From a virus, in the IMG/VR virus record IMGVR_UViG_3300042486_001336, positions 18,686 through 82,685 of that record: a stretch of DNA of 64,000 nucleotides. One strand, written 5' to 3'. Position numbers and translations under genes: made by a program. The first letter of the stretch is position 1. Each line of letters opens with the position of its first letter. The notes beneath the pieces were generated by a model. The model was given only the letters and a program-made list of their open reading frames with translations, made no database searches and was not told the DNA's origin. Shown here piece by piece: positions 57,963 through 64,000 of this stretch.

Positions 57963-57968
57963 AACTTT

Positions 57969-58238
57969 ATGAAAAGCATAAGTTTAGATAAGTCATCAAT
58001 ATTGCAAAGACTTCAAGATGGAGTTGCACTCGTCACTTTTACCAAAAAAGATGGCACAGTTCGCGGCATGAAGTGCACGCTCGCTGAATCGTTGACTCCT
58101 CAGGTTGAAGTTAAAGGCTCAGCTCCTCGAGTTATCGCCGAAAATGATAATCTCGTTAAGGTCTATGACCTTGAAAAACAAGGGTGGCGCAGCTTTAATG
58201 TTGACAGCGTAATTTCAATTTTTGACACATATGAGTAA
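57969..58238 (+). CDS. DUF2693-like small protein
   Basis: 89 aa from 57969. LVTFTKKDGTVRGMKCTLAES and VYDLEKQGWRSFNVDSV match a small phage family I recall as DUF2693 (SH3-like). First gene of the replication cluster unit. Confidence 0.7.
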   Translation: MKSISLDKSSILQRLQDGVALVTFTKKDGTVRGMKCTLAESLTPQVEVKGSAPRVIAENDNLVKVYDLEKQGWRSFNVDSVISIFDTYE

Positions 58239-59448
58239 TGCATTTAAAGCAGGTCGCGTTATCGCGCCAGACGCAAAGTGGACAGGCGACGAGCCAGAAT
58301 GGAATGGTTGGGAAACTTGGCCAATTGAAAAGTTTTATAAGACACGAGCACGTGCTTTAGGGTTTTATAATTACTACTTGGATACTGCAGCGATGAAGCC
58401 ACTCGTGCTTGATTGGATGAAGATCAACGGGTATAACAAGGATGATGTCTCTGCAATCAAAGAGGCAAACCCAAACGTTTTACCAAGCACTGTTGGTAAA
58501 CTTGTGCGATGCTTGACGCGCGGAATGCCAAGTATACACCCACAAGCAACAGAATATTTTGCAACTCTACCATTTCACGATGAACCGCCGGTTCCAAAGG
58601 ATGATGCATCAGTTGTGCATCATGAGTTAAAACGAGCAATTACACTTTTACGAGCAAACTCATCGTCAGATAATAATGACGATACAAAGGTTAAAGTTGC
58701 AACTCCAAGTCCACTTGATCGTATACGCGAGAGAGTGCACAAGGAGATTGTTGTGCAACTTGAGGATTGCACCGATCAATGGGCAACCACACGTTCTGGA
58801 AATGCTTCTTTTAATATGTCTGCCGCTTTACGAGACTCTAAGATTCCTGCACAAGGCTGTAAGACTATACTTGATTGGTTAGAAAAGAACCATACTGAGT
58901 ATAACGGAGCGCTTCAGCGTGAGGATGAACAACTTGTTGAAGGTTATTCGCACTTACCAAAGGCAGAACTTCGTAAGATTGTAAAGTCGCTTGAAAGCAT
59001 GATTGGTGACGTTCGTAACCATGCAAAAATTAAAAATTCTACTCGCAAGCCTCGTAAGAAAAAGGTTAAGGATGCTAGCAAACAGGTTTCAAAATTAAAG
59101 TATCAACAACATTCATCAGACTGGAGCCTAGACTCTGTTTCTCCGACTCGCATTCCAACTTCTCAGAGACTCTACCTCTTTAATACAAAAACGCGGGCGC
59201 TGAGTGTCTATGTTGCATCTGGAGCGGCTGGCTTTGAAGTAAAAGGAACTTCATTAAAAGGCTATGACACGTCAAGCAGCTTTATTGCAACTCTTCGTAA
59301 ACCCAAAGAGACTCTAAATAACATTTTAAGTTCTACACCAAAACAACTTGACAAATTGTTTGTAAACTTAACAGTTAAGAAAAAACCAGCAAATGGCCGT
59401 ATAAATGAACAAACAATAATCTTAAAAGTAGTTGAACACAAAATATAA
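58231..59448 (+). CDS. conserved T4-group protein of unknown function
   Basis: 405 aa from the ATG at 58231. Middle basic helix and linker (KNSTRKPRKKKVKDASKQVS). The C-terminal domain (RLYLFNTKTRALSVYVASGAAGFEVKGTSLKGYD) is one I recall from T4-like phages near gp32. Probably DNA replication-associated by context only. Confidence 0.65.
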   Translation: MSNAFKAGRVIAPDAKWTGDEPEWNGWETWPIEKFYKTRARALGFYNYYLDTAAMKPLVLDWMKINGYNKDDVSAIKEANPNVLPSTVGKLVRCLTRGMPSIHPQATEYFATLPFHDEPPVPKDDASVVHHELKRAITLLRANSSSDNNDDTKVKVATPSPLDRIRERVHKEIVVQLEDCTDQWATTRSGNASFNMSAALRDSKIPAQGCKTILDWLEKNHTEYNGALQREDEQLVEGYSHLPKAELRKIVKSLESMIGDVRNHAKIKNSTRKPRKKKVKDASKQVSKLKYQQHSSDWSLDSVSPTRIPTSQRLYLFNTKTRALSVYVASGAAGFEVKGTSLKGYDTSSSFIATLRKPKETLNNILSSTPKQLDKLFVNLTVKKKPANGRINEQTIILKVVEHKI

Positions 59449-59449
59449 T

Positions 59450-59686
59450 ATGTCTGAAGAATTACCAATAAAAATTTTAACAAAACAGGAGTTTGCTCTT
59501 GAAATTGAGCGCCGGGTTCGTCTCAAATCTATAGGATATCTTGAAGCAATCATTGACTATTGCGATGACCATACAATAGATCCTGACGACATTTCAAAAC
59601 TTGTTGTCGGCAGTCTAAAAGAAAAACTTGAAGCTGAGGCACAGCGCAATAACTTATTGCCTAGGAGCGCATCACTATTTGCATGA
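59450..59686 (+). CDS. 33: gp33-like late transcription coactivator
   Basis: 78 aa. FALEIERRVRLKSIGYLEAIIDYCDDHTIDPDDISKLV...LKEKLEAEAQRNNLLPRSAS matches the small gp33-type proteins of T4 relatives, which link the sliding clamp to RNA polymerase at late promoters. This fits the many TATAAATA boxes. The call rests on remembered family pattern. Confidence 0.7.
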   Translation: MSEELPIKILTKQEFALEIERRVRLKSIGYLEAIIDYCDDHTIDPDDISKLVVGSLKEKLEAEAQRNNLLPRSASLFA

Positions 59687-60300
59687 CAGTTCAAGACGTA
59701 CGAGTCTCTGGTTTTGAGACGTGGTCAATTTATATGGCCATGAAATTGCATTTTAGTGAAGGCAACTATGATGCATTTAAATTTAACTTTAAGGGACCAC
59801 GTTTAAAGGAGAGTACATTTCAGTCTCGTCGTGATCGGTATTTTTTTGAAAAATTGGCTCGTCGTTATGTTAAAAAGAAAACAGTAATTGAATATTTTTT
59901 AGCCAATCTACTTGCTGGAAATGAATGGATTGGAAATATGTCTGAAGAGGCCTATACACTTTGGACTTCTAAAATACAGCGATTACAATACAGCTTTAAA
60001 GAAGAGCTCACTGCATGCAAGTCGATTACTGACAACTTTGATGAACTGTTACGACCGCGCGGCTCGCAAATACCACTCTATGATTTTGCTGCGAGTGGTC
60101 GAGTCTCTGTAGAGACGCTATGCATACTTGATGTCTTATGCAACTATTCATGTCGTATCGTTGCAGGAGTGTCTGACCCGATGGGGCTTTACGCCGCCAT
60201 GACTCTAAAGATAAATAGCTACAAGCCATTTATTCGTAACTTACCATTACAACAAAAAGCTTTTCAAGAAATTGTAATAAAAACATTTACAAAGCCTTGA
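59683..60300 (+). CDS. 59: gp59-like helicase loader
   Basis: 205 aa. GFETWSIYMAMKLHFSEGNYDAFKFNFKG, then SRRDRYFFEKLARRY and ANLLAGNEWIGNMSEEAYTLW, are the T4 gp59 pattern. It would load the gp41-type helicase on gp32-coated DNA. ATGA-coupled to gp33 and just upstream of gp32. Confidence 0.85.
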   Translation: MTVQDVRVSGFETWSIYMAMKLHFSEGNYDAFKFNFKGPRLKESTFQSRRDRYFFEKLARRYVKKKTVIEYFLANLLAGNEWIGNMSEEAYTLWTSKIQRLQYSFKEELTACKSITDNFDELLRPRGSQIPLYDFAASGRVSVETLCILDVLCNYSCRIVAGVSDPMGLYAAMTLKINSYKPFIRNLPLQQKAFQEIVIKTFTKP

Positions 60301-60313
60301 AATATGTTATAAT
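60286..60313 (+). promoter_or_regulatory. promoter for gene 32
   Basis: TTTACA (60286-60291), 16-nt spacer, TATAAT (60308-60313) at the end of gene 59. About 57 nt of AT-rich leader precede the gp32 ATG, possibly an autoregulatory gp32-binding site as in T4. Confidence 0.65.
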
Positions 60314-60370
60314 AGCCAAGTGGTTATATAACATCACATAATAACAATACACTGCAATACAAATAAACAT

Positions 60371-61294
60371 ATGTCATTTGACAAACTAAAACAAAATCGG
60401 GCAGCAAGCATCAATAAACTTGTTGAAGCTGCAGAAAAATTGAGTACACCAAAAGCTTCATACGGAGACGATCGTATTTGGAGCCCAGTAGTTGATAAAG
60501 CTGGAAACGGTTATGCCGTGATTCGCTTTTTGCCAGCTCTTGAAGGTGAAGATCTGCCATGGGTTCGCTTTTGGGATCATGGTTTTAAGGGACCAACTGG
60601 TCGTTGGTACATTGAAAATTCACTTACCAGTATCGGTCAACCTGACCCGGTAAGCGAGATCAATAGCGTACTTTGGAACAGCGGCAATGAAAAAGACAAA
60701 GAGATTGCTCGCGAGCGCAAGCGTCGTTTGCATTATGTCTCTAATATTCTTGTGCTTAGTGACCCAGCAAATCCAGACAATGAAGGTAAAGTTTTCTTGT
60801 ACAAATATGGCAAGAAAATCTTTGACAAGATTATGGATATTATGCAACCACAGTTTCAAGATGAGACTCCAATCAACCCATTTGATTTTTGGGCAGGTGC
60901 AAACTTTAAGTTGAAAATTCGCAACTTTGAAGGTTATCGTAACTATGACAAGTCTGAATTTGAAGGAGCTTCTGAACTCTTTAGCGGAGACGAAGCCAAG
61001 CTTGAGAAGACTTACAATTCGTTGTACTCATTAAAGGACTTTATTGATCCTGCAAACTATAAGTCGTATGCAGACCTTAAACGTAAACTTGTTGAAGTAC
61101 TTGGAGCAGAGGCACTTGCCGGTTCTTCTACTGAACCAGAAAGCGTGAATGTCGCTGCTGCTGCAGTTGGAAAAACAGTTGAACAGACTCCAAGTTATAA
61201 AAGTACTGAATCGACATTCTCTGCATCAAGCACAGATGACGATGATGACGATGAGTCGCTTAGCTACTTTGCAAAGCTTGCTCAAGGTGGTTAA
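60371..61294 (+). CDS. 32: single-stranded DNA-binding protein gp32
   Basis: 307 aa, T4 gp32 length. N-terminal B domain (FDKLKQNRAASINKLVEAAE), OB core (WSPVVDKAGNGYAVIRFLP, NILVLSDPANPDNEGKVFLYKYGKKIFDKI) and acidic tail ending DDDDDDESLSYFAKL. The T4 zinc ligands HxxxxCPVCxY are missing; the position reads IGQPDPVSEIN, so this gp32 should fold without zinc. Confidence 0.93.
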   Translation: MSFDKLKQNRAASINKLVEAAEKLSTPKASYGDDRIWSPVVDKAGNGYAVIRFLPALEGEDLPWVRFWDHGFKGPTGRWYIENSLTSIGQPDPVSEINSVLWNSGNEKDKEIARERKRRLHYVSNILVLSDPANPDNEGKVFLYKYGKKIFDKIMDIMQPQFQDETPINPFDFWAGANFKLKIRNFEGYRNYDKSEFEGASELFSGDEAKLEKTYNSLYSLKDFIDPANYKSYADLKRKLVEVLGAEALAGSSTEPESVNVAAAAVGKTVEQTPSYKSTESTFSASSTDDDDDDESLSYFAKLAQGG

Positions 61295-61314
61295 TGTTTA
61301 AAGATTAGAAAAAA

Positions 61315-61346
61315 CAGGGGGGTAGATCTATTCTACCCCCTGTTTG
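61315..61346 (+). terminator. rho-independent terminator after gene 32
   Basis: CAGGGGGGTAGA-N5-TCTACCCCCTG followed by TTTG. Confidence 0.9.
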
Positions 61347-61363
61347 TATATATACTACTAAAT

Positions 61364-61639
61364 ATGATCTTTCTAATAAAGGTATTTACATACTTAAATT
61401 GTACTGATTGTTTACGTCATCTAAAAACACTACGTGACTATTGTGAACGCACTCCTACAAGTTTGCAAATAATTGATATTGACAAGGAAGAAAATATACC
61501 GCTTATATTTGAATATAAAATAGATGGCATACCGCACACAATATGCTATAATATACGTGGTGAAATTATGCATAGTTTTCCAGGAGTAAAAACTCCTGAA
61601 GAGTTTGACAATATTGTATATTATCGAACTGCAGATTAA
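61364..61639 (+). CDS. thioredoxin/glutaredoxin-like protein
   Basis: 91 aa. YLNCTDCLRHL gives the CxxC redox site and IDGIPHTICY the cis-Pro loop. Probably reduces phage ribonucleotide reductase. Convergent with the tail gene; the stops overlap by 4 nt. Confidence 0.8.
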   Translation: MIFLIKVFTYLNCTDCLRHLKTLRDYCERTPTSLQIIDIDKEENIPLIFEYKIDGIPHTICYNIRGEIMHSFPGVKTPEEFDNIVYYRTAD

Positions 61640-63351
61640 TAACCCATTGCACTGCCAGTTAGTATTGGCATCATTTGTGGCATATTATTATTTACATTGC
61701 TGCTACTAATATTATTAGTATTGCCACCATTATTGTTATTAACAACTATCGTTGGCGAAATATTTGCAACGTTGCCGGCAGTCGCTAGGGTGTTGCCAGT
61801 TGTTAATGGTGTTGCTTTGATGTTTGCTTTCCACTTAAAGTCTGAAGCAGCATACTCATCCCATGAACCATAACCTGCAGCCATTGCCTTTTCAGTTTTG
61901 CTTAGTTCGGTAAAATTATTTGTAGATGTAGCCTTTAATATTTTTTCAGAAGACGTTGCAGCGGTTGCTAATTTTTCTGATGTAGAATTAGTTGATTCTT
62001 TTTCTTTTGGAGAACTACTGTATGCATACTCATATAAAGAATCTGGTATTGCTAATTTTAAATAATAAGACATTCCTCCTTTTGCCTTTGGATCTGGTAA
62101 TACTGCTCGTAATACAGCCTTATTAAAATTATTTACAACTTCACTCATATCATCTGAAATAGTTGTTAATGAATCCATTGCCGAAGTAAAAAATACACTA
62201 ATTTTATCAGGTAGTGATGTAAAGAAATCAGTAACCATCATAGGTATTTCACCTATAAATTTACCAATTTCAGCATACATTCCAAACAGTGGATCAATTA
62301 TATACTTTGAATATAAACCAGTAAAGGAAAAACTATCTAAAAATTTAGAAAATTCTGAAAATCCAAGTTTTTCAGATACCCAAGATATTCCATCTTTTAC
62401 AAGATCTAGCAGACCTCCGATTAATCCATCAAATGCACCAACTAAAAACCCCTTTAATCCACCGATTAATCCATCTTTCTTAAAGCCGTCAATTGCACCC
62501 ATAATACCACTTATTATTCCAGTGAGTGCTAAGGTAAATGGACCGCCTAAAAATTTAAATAAACCAGCAAATTTGCTTCCAAGCGTCAAACCAATTTTAA
62601 AAAACCTAAACATCCCGCCAAATATATCCGTAAGAGCAGAAAAGGCGCTTCCTATTATTCCAGATGTAGCTGTTATAGTCTTTAATACTGGTGAATTTCC
62701 AAATATTGAAAAGATTTTACCAAGTAGCGTAAAAATTTTACTTGATTTAAATTTATTTAAGAGACCGCCAATCTTTTCTATTACAGTAAATGTTCCTTTA
62801 AATAAAGGAGAATTTTTTAAACTTAGTACAATGCCAGTAAAAAATTTGCTAACTGTAGAAAAAATACTAGATATTTTTTGAAATAGTTTTGTATTTTTTA
62901 GTGCAGCAAATATTGGAGACGTGAGCTGAGATATAAATCCTGTTACAAATCCACCCATTAACGCAGCCACAGACAGCAATCCCCCAAATATTCCGCCTGG
63001 CATTTCAATCTTAGAATTTTTAGCTGGTGCTGAACGTGTTTTATCTGGTTTTAAACCTCTAAGAGCATCAAGTAATTCGTCACGATTTTCACGTTCTTGA
63101 AGTTTATTGCCTTCAAGACGTTTTGCCAACACTACATTAGATCGTATTAATACATCAAATTTGCCTTTTAAATCGCCTGCTATGCCTACTAATTTATCTA
63201 AAAACGTAGGAACCTCTGTAGTGTTTTCACGAGCAGCATTTGACGCAAGTGTAAAGTCATAGTTATCGATTGTATCAAGAATAAGATCTTGAGACAAGTT
63301 TGAGCTTTGTAATTCCTTTACAACTTGTGCTAGTGTTGATTCTGCGGTCAT
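61636..63351 (-). CDS. tape-measure/tail tube-associated-like protein
   Basis: 571 aa, similar in length to T4 gp29. A long hydrophobic, Gly/Phe-rich middle (residues about 115-400, many FGGLL, GGLLDLV helices) and Asn/Ser-rich ends are typical of tape-measure-like proteins. The frameshifted gene pair immediately upstream also fits. Exact T4 equivalence is uncertain. Confidence 0.65.
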   Translation of the reverse strand: MTAESTLAQVVKELQSSNLSQDLILDTIDNYDFTLASNAARENTTEVPTFLDKLVGIAGDLKGKFDVLIRSNVVLAKRLEGNKLQERENRDELLDALRGLKPDKTRSAPAKNSKIEMPGGIFGGLLSVAALMGGFVTGFISQLTSPIFAALKNTKLFQKISSIFSTVSKFFTGIVLSLKNSPLFKGTFTVIEKIGGLLNKFKSSKIFTLLGKIFSIFGNSPVLKTITATSGIIGSAFSALTDIFGGMFRFFKIGLTLGSKFAGLFKFLGGPFTLALTGIISGIMGAIDGFKKDGLIGGLKGFLVGAFDGLIGGLLDLVKDGISWVSEKLGFSEFSKFLDSFSFTGLYSKYIIDPLFGMYAEIGKFIGEIPMMVTDFFTSLPDKISVFFTSAMDSLTTISDDMSEVVNNFNKAVLRAVLPDPKAKGGMSYYLKLAIPDSLYEYAYSSSPKEKESTNSTSEKLATAATSSEKILKATSTNNFTELSKTEKAMAAGYGSWDEYAASDFKWKANIKATPLTTGNTLATAGNVANISPTIVVNNNNGGNTNNISSSNVNNNMPQMMPILTGSAMGY

Positions 63352-63524
63352 TTTTTACGTTTTTCTTCTTCTTCTCTTATGTGTTTTATTAGCATTGCAA
63401 TATAAATTTCCCTCTCCCATGGTATCATCGTGTCTAATTCAGTTAAACTATATTTGTGATGTTGCATGAGTGCAAAGTTTGTTTGATAGTAATTAGTCAA
63501 CGATTCATGCGAGAGGGCTATTCG
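63348..63524 (-). CDS. -1 frame extension of the hub gene (frameshift product)
   Basis: 58 codons in the -1 frame (RIALSHESLTNYYQTNFALM, HHKYSLTELDTMIPWEREIY, ending EEEEKRKK). The stop TGA overlaps the next ATG. The motif SLTELDTMIPWEREIYIAML is strongly protein-like and resembles C-terminal parts of T4 baseplate-hub assembly proteins. The only in-frame ATG (63465-63467) would give 39 aa lacking half the conserved block, so fusion by frameshift is more likely. Confidence 0.7.
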   Translation of the reverse strand, partial: RIALSHESLTNYYQTNFALMQHHKYSLTELDTMIPWEREIYIAMLIKHIREEEEKRKK

Positions 63525-64000
63525 AAAAAAGCTTGTGTGCCTACAAGTGTAATATCATTGTCAGTCTTACAACCAGTACAATTAAATTTTACACTATGTT
63601 GTAGTTTAGGAGAGTTTGATATATACTCTTCAATTTTATTAAGTTGAGCTCGGCTTAAGCTGTTAACAAATGTTAGCAACTCTTCGCGAGACGACTGTGC
63701 TGAGGGATACACTCCACTGTCATCAAAGATTGAATCAATTGAAGCAATAAGCATATTTGTTATTGTGTCCATATCAACTTCAGATGTGCTTATAATCGTT
63801 GACATATCATTTACACGTATATGTCTTAGAACCACACCAATTTTATCAGTTAACATAATTTTGTTGCTAATTTCTTTAACTGGCCACGTTACTTCAATAT
63901 CATCAATATTAACAGACACCTCGTTGTAAGTTTCACAATGATCGCACTTACATTTGATATTGCTAACTTCACCTACGCTCTTTGCTCGTAACTTTAAGAA
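63518..64000 (-). CDS. baseplate hub subunit gp26-like, 5' part outside window
   Basis: 160 codons visible, open to the window edge. FLKLRAKSVGEVSNIKCKCDHC, then TVNVNIDDIEV-like sequence with C-x-C-x-x-C and a second Cys pair (NCTGCKTDND) near the end: a zinc-binding hub subunit as in T4 gp26. The zero frame ends with TAG at 63518 just after a T-run. Confidence 0.7.
   Translation of the reverse strand, partial: FLKLRAKSVGEVSNIKCKCDHCETYNEVSVNIDDIEVTWPVKEISNKIMLTDKIGVVLRHIRVNDMSTIISTSEVDMDTITNMLIASIDSIFDDSGVYPSAQSSREELLTFVNSLSRAQLNKIEEYISNSPKLQHSVKFNCTGCKTDNDITLVGTQAFFE
63524..63530 (-). other. candidate -1 ribosomal frameshift heptamer
   Basis: On the minus strand the zero-frame codons GCT TTT TTC GAA TAG contain T-TTT-TTC, a canonical X-XXY-YYZ slippery heptamer, two codons before the stop. 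Slipping -1 enters the 58-codon extension. Confidence 0.65.

Noticed and set aside
61636-63351. Plus-strand frame at 62522 inside the tape-measure-like gene
   Set aside because: It is the complement of a clearly protein-like minus-strand gene and has no promoter or coupling.

Overview
This window reads as part of a T4-like myovirus genome, a tailed phage of a Gram-negative host. It carries recognisable T4-group genes: ssDNA-binding protein gp32, helicase loader gp59, a gp33-like late-transcription coactivator, RNase H/flap nuclease, class I ribonucleotide reductase NrdA/NrdB, and a baseplate-hub/tape-measure-like block. TATAAATA boxes of the T4 late-promoter type stand upstream of structural genes, and TTTACA/TGTACW-17-TATAAT boxes stand upstream of replication and small early-type genes. 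I cannot name the host. Spanins, an outer-membrane barrel protein and the amidase point to a Gram-negative one, and most genes lack a Shine-Dalgarno sequence.

Layout. 1-9.5 kb: late genes for virion or internal-head proteins, several with an N-terminus resembling the T4 capsid-targeting sequence. 9.5-16.2 kb: nucleotide and DNA metabolism (nrdB, nrdA, rnh, RecB-like nuclease, ClpP-like protease). 16.2-18.6 kb: a long repeat-built fibre protein. 18.7-30.5 kb: an RNA-rich accessory region with 20 intact or near-intact tRNAs, truncated tRNA halves next to homing endonucleases, several strongly folded untranslated stretches, and an outer-membrane protein. 30.5-34.6 kb: a second family of proteins sharing a different N-terminal motif, ending in a 687-aa polyprotein-like precursor. 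35-38.1 kb: glycosyltransferase/methyltransferase cassette. 38.1-39.6 kb: chimeric pseudogene, tmRNA and uvsE. 39.6-58.2 kb: dozens of small, probably early genes led by a repeated terminator-promoter-leader cassette, interspersed with guaC, a lysis cassette, phoH, an exonuclease, a WGR-type DNA ligase and thyX. 58.2-61.6 kb: gp33/gp59/gp32 replication-transcription cluster. 61.6-64 kb, minus strand: tail assembly genes with a candidate -1 frameshift.

How the parts fit. Early-type promoters drive host-takeover and nucleotide genes. gp33 plus TATAAATA boxes would switch on late genes. A prohead protease, not in this window, would be expected to cut the many L/I-x-E sites of internal proteins carrying the two targeting motifs. 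tRNAs and tmRNA would support translation. The main candidates for undescribed biology are the two N-terminal targeting families, the -10-box-to-ATG spacing that implies leaderless mRNAs at many genes, the folded RNAs among the tRNAs, and the tRNA-half/homing-endonuclease arrangement. All assignments come from reading the sequence and recalling families; no database search was run.
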